From an uncultured Clostridia bacterium (GTDB lineage Bacteria; Bacillota; Clostridia; Christensenellales; Aristaeellaceae): a DNA stretch of 64,000 nucleotides. The stretch is from positions 26,301 through 90,300 of the forward strand of contig CAKUFA010000004.1 in assembly GCA_934647165.1 (NCBI GenBank). The letters are read 5' to 3'. The position numbers and the translations under genes were made by a program. Below, in pieces: positions 27,240-37,974 of the stretch; position 1 is the first letter of the stretch, and each line of letters starts with the position of its first letter. The notes under the pieces were generated by a model, which did not search any database, had not been told where the DNA came from, and saw nothing but the letters and a program-made list of their open reading frames with translations.

Positions 27240-27857
27240 ATGACTCAGTATCATGTCCGGCATGTAGATCACATGGAAAATATCGACTGGCAATGCGTTC
27301 CTATGGCCGGCTTGACAAACTTTTTGTGGTTGGATAACGGTTTTTGTCCACCAACTTTTGCACAGCTTGCATGGACGAATGACGCGCTTGCAGTGCGCCT
27401 GTTTAGCCATGAAGCCCACCCTGTGCGTACGCTTACACACCACCAGGATATGGTCTGTATGGATAGCTGCTTGGAGTTTTTCGTTAATTTCATGCCTGTG
27501 CAGACAACGCAGTTCTTTAATTTTGAAGTGAACCCTAATGGAGCGATGCTTTCTGCCTTCGGCCCGCCGCGGGATGGAAGAACCCCCCTGGATTTGACAC
27601 ACTGGGCAAAAGAGATGCACATTACCCCTGTGGTGCAGGAAGGCCTTGGCTGGGGCGTGACGTATCAAATCCCGTGGAGGCTTGTGGCGGAATTTGAGCC
27701 GGGGTTTGTGCCTGAAAAAGATCGTGTGATTGTGGGCAACTTCTTCAAGTGCGGAGAAAATGCGCCGGTGCCGCACTATGGAACGTGGAACCGGATTGAT
27801 GTGGCGCAGGTGAATTTTCATCGCCCGGAGTTTTTTGCACCGTTGATTTTTGACTGA
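27240..27857 (+). CDS. CBM9-like carbohydrate-binding domain protein
   Basis: A 205-residue protein resembling family 9-like carbohydrate-binding domains. Recognisable patterns are LAWTNDALAVRLFSHEAHP, then MDSCLEFFVNF and FFNFEVNPNGAMLSAFG, and a C-terminal VGNFFKCGEN with HYGTWNRIDV, as in the single-domain cytoplasmic versions of gut clostridia. There is no signal peptide, so the sugar role is uncertain. The ATG at 27240 follows AAGGGGG. It appears to be a single-gene unit. Identification is by pattern only. Confidence 0.6.
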   Translation: MTQYHVRHVDHMENIDWQCVPMAGLTNFLWLDNGFCPPTFAQLAWTNDALAVRLFSHEAHPVRTLTHHQDMVCMDSCLEFFVNFMPVQTTQFFNFEVNPNGAMLSAFGPPRDGRTPLDLTHWAKEMHITPVVQEGLGWGVTYQIPWRLVAEFEPGFVPEKDRVIVGNFFKCGENAPVPHYGTWNRIDVAQVNFHRPEFFAPLIFD

Positions 27858-28055
27858 GAAGTGCCGCCGAAGCTGTGAAGTTTTTCGGCGAAGCAGGGTA
27901 CTTTTCTGTGGGAAAAGGTTGATTGGATGATGGCTATCAGGCAAGGAAAATGAGCTGCGGCCTTACCTGGTTGTTTATCGGTTGATAGAGTGTGGCAAGC
28001 TGCGGTAACTGTTGGAACCGTGGAAGGAAGAGTAAGCAAACGAGGGAAGCAGCGA
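27858..28055. other. Non-coding gap with nested hairpins
   Basis: The 343 bases between the CBM9-like gene and the next start hold no convincing gene. Two structured spots are visible: CGCCGAA/TTCGGCG at about 27866-27885, and a nested stem at 27934-27988 where CTATCA pairs with TGATAG outside CAGG-C-AAGG pairing with CCTT-A-CCTG. The stretch ends in an intrinsic terminator at 28056, so it may be a long 3' untranslated region or a small RNA. Confidence 0.4.
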
Positions 28056-28087
28056 GTGAGGAAGGCGAAAGGCTTTTCTCACTTTTT
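28056..28087 (+). terminator. Intrinsic terminator
   Basis: GTGAGGAAGGC pairs with GCTTTTCTCAC through a GAAAG loop (with G-T pairs) and is followed by TTTTT. Confidence 0.7.
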
Positions 28088-28140
28088 GTTTGAAGGAGAG
28101 CATGCAAGGGACGAAGGCGCGCTTCTTTGCGTGGTTTTGG

Positions 28141-28169
28141 TTGCTTCATGAAGGAAAAAAGAGTATAAT
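28141..28169 (+). promoter_or_regulatory. Promoter of the phosphodiester glycosidase-Nudix pair
   Basis: TTGCTT and a perfect TATAAT with a 17-base spacer, 31 bases before the start codon. Confidence 0.65.
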
Positions 28170-28200
28170 GGAACATCATGGCAAGATAGGAGCGGGCGGA

Positions 28201-29061
28201 ATGAAGCGGTTGATTGCAGTGCTGTTGTTGATGGTGAACCTGTTGGGAATAGCGACAGCGGAAGGTGCAGGGACGGAGCAGGAACATACGGCGCATGCCC
28301 CCATCGCTTCCGCTTTTGGAGCGGACGGGCTGAGCTATGATGACGGCACACTGCAAATCCGCATTGAGAAAGACCGCGCCTATGATACGAACATCTATTA
28401 TGCCTATGTGACGGTGACGGAGGCAAGCCAGCTGCGCACGGCTTTGGCGGGCAAGTATCCCTCCAAAGCCGTGCGGCCAGTGAAGGATATGGCGCAGGAG
28501 AATAACGCCGTGCTGGCGATTAACGGCGACTATTTTTCCTATCATCGCACAGGCGTGGTGGTGCGAAATGGTGTTATCCTGCGCGAACAGCCCGTAGCCA
28601 CCCGCGATACGCTGATTATCGACGAAAACGGTGATTTTACCATCCTGACCAAGAATACCCGCAAGGAGTGGGAAGAGTATCGCGATGGCGCGGTGCAGGC
28701 TTTCTGCTTCGGCCCGGGACTTGTGGTCAATGGGGAAAAGCAGGTGTTCAAGGCAGGGGACAAGGTGAGCTGCGGTGCGCCGACCAAGGCACAACGATTG
28801 GCCATTTGCCAGCTGGACACAAAGCAGTATCTGATTATTGCGACGGAGGGTCCGGAGCAGGAGAAGCAGGCGGGACTTACTGCGGCGGAATTGACAGAAC
28901 TGATGCTACAAAAGGGTGTGCAGCAGGGATACAATCTGGACGGCGGCTCCTCGGTGACGCTGCTGCTGGGCAACCAACGCATCAACGCGCCTGAATCCAA
29001 GAATCGGAATGTTGGGGATATTATTTATTTTGTGACACTGCAGGAGGATGATGGCAAATGA
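28201..29061 (+). CDS. Exported phosphodiester glycosidase (NAGPA domain) protein
   Basis: A 286-residue protein with a signal peptide (MKRLIAVLLLMVNLLGIATA). The rest is the NAGPA/phosphodiester-glycosidase domain (PF09992): VLAINGDYFSYH, the FGPGLVVNG segment, QRLAICQLDTKQYLIIATEGP, and the active-site hallmark YNLDGGSSVTLLL near the C-terminus. Relatives remove sugar-1-phosphate diester caps or act on exopolysaccharide. The start at 28201 follows AGGAG by eight bases. It overlaps the Nudix gene by ATGA. A second, larger protein with the same domain lies 0.5 kb downstream. Confidence 0.85.
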   Translation: MKRLIAVLLLMVNLLGIATAEGAGTEQEHTAHAPIASAFGADGLSYDDGTLQIRIEKDRAYDTNIYYAYVTVTEASQLRTALAGKYPSKAVRPVKDMAQENNAVLAINGDYFSYHRTGVVVRNGVILREQPVATRDTLIIDENGDFTILTKNTRKEWEEYRDGAVQAFCFGPGLVVNGEKQVFKAGDKVSCGAPTKAQRLAICQLDTKQYLIIATEGPEQEKQAGLTAAELTELMLQKGVQQGYNLDGGSSVTLLLGNQRINAPESKNRNVGDIIYFVTLQEDDGK

Positions 29062-29501
29062 GAGAACCGGAACGGGTGATTTTCACCAACATGTGCATGG
29101 TGTGTGACGGTGAGAAGGTACTGGTGGAAAATCGCGTGGATCCCAAATGGAGAGGACTGTGTTTCCCCGGTGGACATGTGGAAAAGGAAGAAAGCTTTGT
29201 AGAAGCGGTGAAGCGTGAAGTGCGGGAAGAGACCGGCGCGGAGATCGATCAGTTGCAGCTGTGCGGTGTGAAGGATTTTTTCCCGCTTGACGGAACGCGG
29301 TATGTGGTGCTGTTCTATCGTGCGCGTTATGTAGGGGGAGAGATCCGCTCCTCGCGCGAGGGAACGATCAGCTGGATGACGTTGGAGGAGATGTGCGCCG
29401 GGCGCATGGTGGAGGATATGCCGGACATGCTTCGGGTCTTCACGGATGAGGAACTGACGGAAATGTATTATACCCCGGAAGGAAAAATGTCGCTGCTGTG
29501 A
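29058..29501 (+). CDS. Nudix hydrolase (MutT-like)
   Basis: A 147-residue cytoplasmic pyrophosphohydrolase. The Nudix box is intact: GGHVEKEESFVEAVKREV followed by REETG, fitting Gx5Ex7REUxEExGU. Substrate cannot be fixed; 8-oxo-dGTP and nucleotide sugars are both possible. It is translationally coupled to the upstream exported phosphodiester glycosidase gene, which makes a sugar-nucleotide substrate worth considering. Confidence 0.88.
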   Translation: MREPERVIFTNMCMVCDGEKVLVENRVDPKWRGLCFPGGHVEKEESFVEAVKREVREETGAEIDQLQLCGVKDFFPLDGTRYVVLFYRARYVGGEIRSSREGTISWMTLEEMCAGRMVEDMPDMLRVFTDEELTEMYYTPEGKMSLL

Positions 29502-29583
29502 TGGAAGCGGACAAGGCGAGAAAAAGGACGCACCAAACACGATAGCGAGCTCCTTTTTATGAAAAGAAAGGCGTGACCCACCA

Positions 29584-31494
29584 ATGAAGCGGATTCTCTG
29601 TCTCCTGCTATGCTTGTGCATGCTGCCTGTGCTTTGCGCGGCGGAAAGTGATGACCCTGCGCGGGAGGTGTCCGTGCAGCTGCTGGAAGGCCGCATGGCG
29701 CTGGACATGGCAGCCCTGGCAGACGGCAATGATGAGACGGCTCATGCATGCAAACGCGGCAAAAGTGTGACGTTGGCAGGCGAAATGCCGGAAGATGAAA
29801 CCGTGACGCAGATTTACCTGCGCATGAAAACGGCGCCTGAAAAGCTGACGCTTCGGGTTAAGGAGGATAAACGTTGGGTTGATGCGCTGGTGGTGAATCA
29901 GCCCGGTGTGGAAGCAGTGATTGCCTATCCGGCAGGTGTGAAGGGGCCGATGCAGTTGCTGCTGGACTTTGCTGCGCCCGTGAGCGCGGAGGTAACGGAG
30001 CTGCGGTTTTTCACTGACGGTACGCTGCCGGAGAAGCTGCACGCGTGGCAGCGGACGGGCGAATGCGACATGCTGCTGGTGGCTGAGGGGGAAGAACAGC
30101 TGGATGCGGATGCCGTGGTACAGTGGGTGCAGGCGGGACGCAGCGTGGCCTGTCTGTTGTTGACGGCGCCTGAGGATATGCTGAAACTGTACGACCAGCT
30201 GTGGGAAGCAGGCGTTCGCCGCACGCCGGCGGTGCTTGGACTTGCGGCACAGCCCGGAATGACGGATACGGCCAAGCTGGATAAGGCATGGGCAGACAAG
30301 TTCTTCCTGTACCCGCTGGTAAGCGGCATCCGTGCTGCAGTGCCCATGGCGGTGGTCGTGAATGGAAGCGGAGAGCATGCCGAATACCTGATGGATAAGG
30401 TGAAGCAGGCGGCAGACAATGCGAAAGAAGCCACTTTCCAGACGGCGGATGCGGAACAGAACGGCATCTGGATTGTGGAAAACCTTCTGATGATGGAGGA
30501 CAAAGCAGGTATTGATACGCTGCTGGCCAACTGGGAAGAGCGCAGCGACAAGGCGCTGCGGGCTTTTTGCCAGCGGCAGTATGAAGGCGCACAGCACGCG
30601 GATCCGGCAACGATCCCCTATCCGGAGAACCGATTGGCGGACGGATACCTTGGCGAGGGAGAGTTTGTTTTTGAGGATGCGGAAAACGGCCTGTGGGCGT
30701 ATCTTTCGCCAACGATGCAGGTGGAAATTGTGCGCTATGAGCTGCCGGAGAAACCACAGGTTTGGTTTGTGACTGACCTGAAATTCAAGCCTGAAAGCGA
30801 AGCGCTGGCACAGGTGGTGTACGCCAACGCATCCTTCAAAAATCAGCAAATTTACCCCGAAACGCTGGCGCAGACATCAAAGATCGTGCTGGCGGTGAAT
30901 GGCGACTATTATCCCTACCGCGTGGAACGCAAAACGGCGGTGGGCAATATCCTGCGCAACCGCGAGGTGCTGTATAACTACGATGCCAAAAAGCGTCTGG
31001 CCTATCCGAACCTGGACACGATGGCACTGCGGGACGACGGTACACTGAGCGTTTATCGGGGAAGCGAGATTACCGCGACGGAGCTGTTGGAGCAGGGAGA
31101 TGTACACGATGCGCTGTCCTTCGGACCCTATCTGGCGCGGAATGGGAAAATCCGCATTTACAGCGGTGAAGGCTATGATGCCACGGAACCCCGCAATGCC
31201 GTTGGCATGATCGAGGCGGGACACTACTGCATCATCACGGTGGAAGGCCGCATTAACCCTGGCCCCAAAGGTGTGACGCTGAACGTGCTGGCAGAAATGA
31301 TGTACGCCCAGGGCGTGACGGATGCGTTCAATCTGGACGGTGGTTCCACATCGGTGCTGATTTTCATGGGCGAAAAGCTGAACCGGACAGGCGCAAACTC
31401 CGGCCATGGTGTTGGAAGCCCGCGCAACATGCACGAGCTGTTCGGAATCGGCACTTCTGAACAAGTGCACACAGATAAACTGAACAAGAAGTGA
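29584..31494 (+). CDS. Exported multidomain protein: degenerate PIG-L-like region plus phosphodiester glycosidase domain
   Basis: 636 residues with a signal peptide (MKRILCLLLCLCMLPVLCAA). Residues ~30-150 resemble a discoidin-like beta domain. Residues ~155-260 follow the plan of PIG-L deacetylases (CDMLLVAEGEEQLDADAV, then LYDQLWEAGVRRTPAVLGLA), but the zinc motif AHPDDE reads AEGEEQ, so this part is probably catalytically dead. Residues ~365-620 form a NAGPA/phosphodiester glycosidase domain with LAVNGDYYPYR, SFGPYLARNG, CIITVEGRINPG and FNLDGGSTSVLIF. Likely acts on surface or extracellular glycans. The ribosome site (GAAAGG) is rather far from the ATG. The PIG-L assignment is an inference from pattern and could be checked by structure prediction. 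Confidence 0.75.
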   Translation: MKRILCLLLCLCMLPVLCAAESDDPAREVSVQLLEGRMALDMAALADGNDETAHACKRGKSVTLAGEMPEDETVTQIYLRMKTAPEKLTLRVKEDKRWVDALVVNQPGVEAVIAYPAGVKGPMQLLLDFAAPVSAEVTELRFFTDGTLPEKLHAWQRTGECDMLLVAEGEEQLDADAVVQWVQAGRSVACLLLTAPEDMLKLYDQLWEAGVRRTPAVLGLAAQPGMTDTAKLDKAWADKFFLYPLVSGIRAAVPMAVVVNGSGEHAEYLMDKVKQAADNAKEATFQTADAEQNGIWIVENLLMMEDKAGIDTLLANWEERSDKALRAFCQRQYEGAQHADPATIPYPENRLADGYLGEGEFVFEDAENGLWAYLSPTMQVEIVRYELPEKPQVWFVTDLKFKPESEALAQVVYANASFKNQQIYPETLAQTSKIVLAVNGDYYPYRVERKTAVGNILRNREVLYNYDAKKRLAYPNLDTMALRDDGTLSVYRGSEITATELLEQGDVHDALSFGPYLARNGKIRIYSGEGYDATEPRNAVGMIEAGHYCIITVEGRINPGPKGVTLNVLAEMMYAQGVTDAFNLDGGSTSVLIFMGEKLNRTGANSGHGVGSPRNMHELFGIGTSEQVHTDKLNKK

Positions 31495-31587
31495 CAGACC
31501 ATCGCCAGGGCGCAATGCGAAAGCGCTGCGATGATCAGAAAGGCTTTGCATCCGATGATGACAGGCAACAGGGGAGGATGGTTTTCC

Positions 31588-32625
31588 ATGACAATGAAAC
31601 GCCTGGCGCTGCTGATGACGGCACTGCTGATGACGGTGTCAGCCATGGCGGAAAACACCCTGGACCTGACAGGACGCGGAGAAATCGGGGAGCATCAGGT
31701 GCGGGCGCTCATCACGGAATTGAGCGAAGCACCTGCCGGCACCCAGGTGGAAATGGTGGGGGTGAAGCTGTCCCTGAAGGCGAAAGCACAGCTGGCGACG
31801 GCCTTGCCGCAACTGTTTTTCCACTGGGAGGTGGAGCTGGGCGACCGAGTGATTGACAGCACTGCCACGACCCTTGACCTGGATGGTCAGGCCAAGCGCG
31901 CTAACCTGACGGCTTTTACAAATGCGCTTAGCGCGTTGCCATGCCTGACGGAGGTGACCATGCACGACTATACCTTTTCCACTCGGGAGATGGAAAAGCT
32001 GATGGCCGAGCATCCGGACATTCACTTCAACTGGACGATTACGCTGAACAACTACCGCATTCGCACGGATGTGACGGCGTTTTCCACGGCCAAGGGGCGG
32101 CAGGAGCCGCGTTATACGGCGAGCATGCTGTATCCCCTGCAATATTGCCCGGATCTGCTGGCATTGGATGTGGGACATAACAATGTGAGCGATCTGTCCT
32201 TCCTGACACAGTGGCCGAAGCTGCGGCGGCTGATTGTGATCGATTCCCGCAAACCGGTGACGGATATTTCTCCTTTGGCGGAGCTGGACGACCTGGAATA
32301 CGTGGAGCTGTTCATGCAGAACATCACTGACCTGACGCCGCTGGCAGGAAAAACGAAGCTGCTGGATTTGAACCTGTGCTACAACGATGTGACAGACCTG
32401 ACCCCTTTGTACAGCTGCACATCGTTGGAGCGGCTGTGGATATCGCACAATTATCACCTGAGCAAGGAACAGATTGAGGCATTCAAAGCGGCCGTGCCGG
32501 GGTGCCAGGTGGAAACGGAGACGGTGAAATCCACCGAAGCAGGATGGAGAGAACATCCAAGGTATTTTGTGATGAAAGAAAGCTTTGATACGCGGACGTA
32601 TATCCCGTTTGAAGAAACGAAATGA
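31588..32625 (+). CDS. Exported leucine-rich repeat protein
   Basis: 345 residues with a signal peptide (MKRLALLMTALLMTVSAMA). From about 190 to 310 it holds four or five short leucine-rich repeats of the 22-residue bacterial type: LLALDVGHNNVSDLSFL, LRRLIVIDSRKPVTDISPL, LEYVELFMQNITDLTPL, LLDLNLCYNDVTDLTPL, LERLWISHN. No transpeptidase-type anchor follows, so it may be secreted or held by the N-terminal half, which I do not recognise. The start at 31588 follows GGGAGG by ten bases. It lies in a block of exported glycan-related proteins and ends against copy B of the dispersed element. Confidence 0.8.
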   Translation: MTMKRLALLMTALLMTVSAMAENTLDLTGRGEIGEHQVRALITELSEAPAGTQVEMVGVKLSLKAKAQLATALPQLFFHWEVELGDRVIDSTATTLDLDGQAKRANLTAFTNALSALPCLTEVTMHDYTFSTREMEKLMAEHPDIHFNWTITLNNYRIRTDVTAFSTAKGRQEPRYTASMLYPLQYCPDLLALDVGHNNVSDLSFLTQWPKLRRLIVIDSRKPVTDISPLAELDDLEYVELFMQNITDLTPLAGKTKLLDLNLCYNDVTDLTPLYSCTSLERLWISHNYHLSKEQIEAFKAAVPGCQVETETVKSTEAGWREHPRYFVMKESFDTRTYIPFEETK

Positions 32626-32629
32626 CACG

Positions 32630-32825
32630 CAAAAAGCCCTATGCGGAGGTGTCGGAGTGACTGAAGCCCCTCTGACTCCGTTCGTATCGACTGGCTTTGC
32701 CGGTCAGGTGGGGGCGGTTTCGGCTAAGACGGAAACGATTCCTTACATTTTTTACGGTCATCAGCTTTGCTGACAGTGAAAAATGCCTCCTTGAAAGAAT
32801 GGTAAAGCCACTTTTCGGCACATTG
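32630..32825. repeat. Dispersed serial-hairpin element, copy B
   Basis: Same core as copies A and C: CCCTATGCGGAGGTGTCGGAG, split here as CCCTATG and GGAGGTGTCGG, GACTGGC-TTT-GCCGGTC, GGCGGTTTCGGC, GTCATCAGC-TTTGCTGAC, GTGAAAAATG, and GGTAAAGCCAC. It lies between two convergent genes. The left bracketing terminator hairpin of copies A and C is absent, although AAAAGCCC occurs on both sides. Several stems carry G-T pairs or mismatches, so this copy looks older. No coding frame of interest. Confidence 0.75.
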
Positions 32826-32860
32826 AAAAGCCCACGCAGCGTGATGACTGCGTGGGCTTT
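32826..32860. terminator. Bidirectional terminator between the LRR gene and gyrA
   Basis: AAAAGCCCACGCAG pairs with CTGCGTGGGCTTT. A-run and T-run flank the stem, so it can serve both convergent transcripts. Confidence 0.85.
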
Positions 32861-32885
32861 GTGTTAGGTATGATAGGCGGAAGAC

Positions 32886-35402
<2,517 letters not shown>

Positions 35403-35433
35403 GCTTTCTCTCCATTACTGTGTGGTGTGCGCA

Positions 35434-37416
35434 TTAAATGTCCAGATCCTTCACCAGATCACTGTTCTCCTGGATGAACTGGCGGCGGGGCTCCACCTGA
35501 TCGCCCATGAGAAGGGTGAAGATTTCATCGGCAGCCATGGCGTCCTCGGGGGTAATCTGCATCATGGTGCGGGTTTCCGGGTTCATGGTGGTGGTCCACA
35601 ACTGTTCACTGCTCATTTCGCCCAAGCCTTTGTAACGCTGGATTTCCGGCTTGGGATCACGACCTACTTCATCCAGCACACGCTGGAGTTCATCGTCATC
35701 ATAGACATAGCGCTCGGTCTTTCCCTTGGTGACCTTGTAGAGCGGGGGCATGGCGGCATAGACATAGCCCTTTTCGATGAGGGGACGCATATAGCGGTAG
35801 AAGAAGGTGAGCATCAAGATGCGGATATGCGCGCCGTCCACATCAGCATCGGTCATGCAGACAATGCGGTGATAGCGCAGCTTGCTTTCATCAAAATTAT
35901 CGCCGATGCCGCAGCCGAAGGCGGTAATCATGCTGCGAATTTCTTGGTTGCCCAGCGCCTTGTCCAACCGGGTTTTTTCCACGTTGAGGATTTTACCGCG
36001 AAGCGGCAGAATTGCCTGGAAGTGCCGGTCGCGACCCTCCTTGGCGCTTCCGCCTGCGCTGTCGCCCTCCACAAGGAAGATTTCACATTTGCTGGCGTCA
36101 CGCTCGGAGCAGTCAGCCAGCTTGCCCGGCAGAGAAGCGGTTTCCAGCACGGTCTTGCGGCGGGTGGCCTCACGGGCTTTCCGGGCGGCTTCACGGGCGC
36201 GCTGAGCACCCACGCACCGTTCCAGAATGGCCTTGGCCACAGGCGGGTGCTCCTCCAGATATTCTGTGAGGGCGGAAGTGACGACGCTGTCCACAGCGGG
36301 ACGCGCCTGCGCGCTGCCAAGCTTGGATTTGGTTTGGCTCTCGAACTGTGGATCCTCCATTTTGATGGACACAATGGCCGTGAGACTCTCGCGCACATCC
36401 TCGCCCTTAAGGTTGGGCTCGGAGTCCTTAAGGAGCTTGTACTTGCGGCCATAATCGTTGATGGCACGGGTAAGCGCCACGTTGAAGCCCTGCAGGTGGG
36501 TGCCGCCGTCGGGCGTGGCAATGTTATTAACGAACGAGTAGATGTTCTCCTGATAGCTGTCGTTATATTGCAGGGCGACTTCCACCAGGATGCCGTCCTT
36601 CATGCCCTCCGCATAGATAGGATCAGGGAAAAGAACTTCCTTGTTGCGGTTGAGGTGGCGCACAAATTCCCGCAGGCCACCTTCAAAGCAATAATCATAT
36701 TCTGCTGGCTTCTCGCCCCGTTCGTCGCGGAAAATAATGCGGATCCCCTTGTTGAGGTAGGCCATCTCCCGCAGGCGATGGCGCAGAGTGTCTGCATCAA
36801 AGTCGCCGGTGTCAAAAATGCCGTCAGGGTTTTCGGGACTCTTCACATCGGGCAGGAACTGGATGGTTGTGCCGGTACGGTCAGTTTGACCGATGACCTT
36901 CAAGTCATAGAGGTATTTACCGCGCTCATACTCCTGCTGATAGATTTTTCCATCCTGATAGACGGTGACGGTCAGGTGACGGGAAAGAGCATTGACCACG
37001 GAGGCGCCAACACCGTGCAGGCCGCCGGACACTTTGTAGCCGCCGCCGCCGAACTTGCCGCCGGCGTGCAGCACGGTGAGGCATACTTCAACAGCAGGTC
37101 GATGCATCTTGGGATGGATACCTACCGGGAAACCGCGGCCATCGTCCTTCACGGAAACGGAACCATCCTTATGGAGCGTCACGTCAATGCGCTTGCAATA
37201 GCCGGCAAGCGCCTCGTCGATGGAGTTGTCCACAATTTCGTATACCAGATGATGCAAACCGCGCGCATCCGTGGAGCCAATGTACATTCCGGGGCGCTTA
37301 CGCACTGCCTCGAGGCCTTCCAACACCTGAATGTCGTTTTCATCATAGGCCTGGGTGACCACGGTTACTTCCTCAATTTGCTGCTCGATCTGCTGTTCCA
37401 GCTGTTCGTCAGTCAT
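35434..37416 (-). CDS. gyrB: DNA gyrase subunit B
   Basis: A 660-residue ATPase subunit of gyrase. The GHKL ATPase domain has EIVDNSIDEALAG, DDGRGFPVGIH and GGLHGVGASVVNALS. The TOPRIM domain has EIFLVEGDSAGGSAKEGRDR and later MTDADVDGAHIR for metal binding. The C-terminus has QRYKGLGEM and MNPETR. The length is typical of the short Gram-positive GyrB. Its start overlaps the stop of remB by ATGA, with GAGGTG as ribosome site. Confidence 0.97.
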   Translation of the reverse strand: MTDEQLEQQIEQQIEEVTVVTQAYDENDIQVLEGLEAVRKRPGMYIGSTDARGLHHLVYEIVDNSIDEALAGYCKRIDVTLHKDGSVSVKDDGRGFPVGIHPKMHRPAVEVCLTVLHAGGKFGGGGYKVSGGLHGVGASVVNALSRHLTVTVYQDGKIYQQEYERGKYLYDLKVIGQTDRTGTTIQFLPDVKSPENPDGIFDTGDFDADTLRHRLREMAYLNKGIRIIFRDERGEKPAEYDYCFEGGLREFVRHLNRNKEVLFPDPIYAEGMKDGILVEVALQYNDSYQENIYSFVNNIATPDGGTHLQGFNVALTRAINDYGRKYKLLKDSEPNLKGEDVRESLTAIVSIKMEDPQFESQTKSKLGSAQARPAVDSVVTSALTEYLEEHPPVAKAILERCVGAQRAREAARKAREATRRKTVLETASLPGKLADCSERDASKCEIFLVEGDSAGGSAKEGRDRHFQAILPLRGKILNVEKTRLDKALGNQEIRSMITAFGCGIGDNFDESKLRYHRIVCMTDADVDGAHIRILMLTFFYRYMRPLIEKGYVYAAMPPLYKVTKGKTERYVYDDDELQRVLDEVGRDPKPEIQRYKGLGEMSSEQLWTTTMNPETRTMMQITPEDAMAADEIFTLLMGDQVEPRRQFIQENSDLVKDLDI

Positions 37417-37703
37417 ACTACACCTCGTTCTTCCTGTGATCTGTCTGCAAGGGGAAATGCCTCCTCCGCACGGAGGCGAAGGGTGCGAAGCCCCACGCAG
37501 GACAGGTAGCAGCGGGGAGCATCGCCGGGGGCGGAGCAGAGCACCAGCGTCTTAGGCGCATCGCCAAGGGTGACAACATGGCCAAGACGGCGGAGCGTCT
37601 CCACTGCGGCGGCGGTATCGGACGGCAGCGGGCGCTGCATATCGCACATAAGCACCACATTCTGCCGGCTAACCGAAACGTTGCGCCCCAAATGAAGCGG
37701 CAT
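37413..37703 (-). CDS. remB: RemB-like regulator (DUF370)
   Basis: A 96-residue relative of RemB/YaaB, a small protein normally encoded between recF and gyrB in Firmicutes and linked in Bacillus to matrix gene control. The signature N-terminus MPLHLGRNVSVSRQNVV and the C-terminal CYLSCVGLRTLRLRAE match the family plan. The frame extends to 37748, but the ATG at 37703 has GGGGAGGGGG just upstream and gives the expected start. It overlaps gyrB. The dnaA-dnaN-recF genes often found upstream are replaced by the divergent xpt, so this is not the usual origin region. Confidence 0.8.
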   Translation of the reverse strand: MPLHLGRNVSVSRQNVVLMCDMQRPLPSDTAAAVETLRRLGHVVTLGDAPKTLVLCSAPGDAPRCYLSCVGLRTLRLRAEEAFPLADRSQEERGVV

Positions 37704-37772
37704 CCGCGTCCCCCTCCCCTTGCGCGAAAAAGCAAGCTTTTCGCACATTGCAAAACCTTTTCCAACAGAACT

Positions 37773-37778
37773 ATTATA
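37773..37778 (-). promoter_or_regulatory. -10 box of the remB-gyrB-gyrA promoter
   Basis: On the minus strand GGGTATAATAG carries a perfect TATAAT 70 bases before remB. No good -35 hexamer is found at 16-18 bases. Confidence 0.5.
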
Positions 37779-37903
37779 CCCTATTTTGCGCCAAAAGAAA
37801 AGCTTTTTCCTTCATTATAAATGGAACAATTGGATAAAACGCGGGCGGACATCGGAAAATGAAAGAAAAGGCAAACTTTTTCAAAAAAACTTTCGAAAAG
37901 GGG

Positions 37904-37932
37904 TTGCAATGTTCGATAAAATGCTGTACAAT
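37904..37932 (+). promoter_or_regulatory. xpt promoter
   Basis: TTGCAA and TACAAT with a 17-base spacer. The start of transcription would be only about 35 bases before xpt, leaving no room for a purine riboswitch. Confidence 0.6.
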
Positions 37933-37974
37933 AGTCAAGTGCTAGCCAATATTGTTCGTATTTTGGAGGAAGAC

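Noticed and set aside
26634..27944. 436-codon minus-strand frame and a 113-codon plus-strand frame across the tandem repeats
   Set aside because: They arise because the 135-bp period is a multiple of three and lacks stops; no ribosome site, and they overlap nagB or the CBM9-like gene.
37413..37800. Replication origin suggested by remB-gyrB-gyrA
   Set aside because: dnaA, dnaN and recF are absent and the upstream neighbour is xpt; no DnaA-box cluster.
37933..37974. Purine riboswitch before xpt
   Set aside because: The predicted leader is only about 35 bases, too short for the aptamer.
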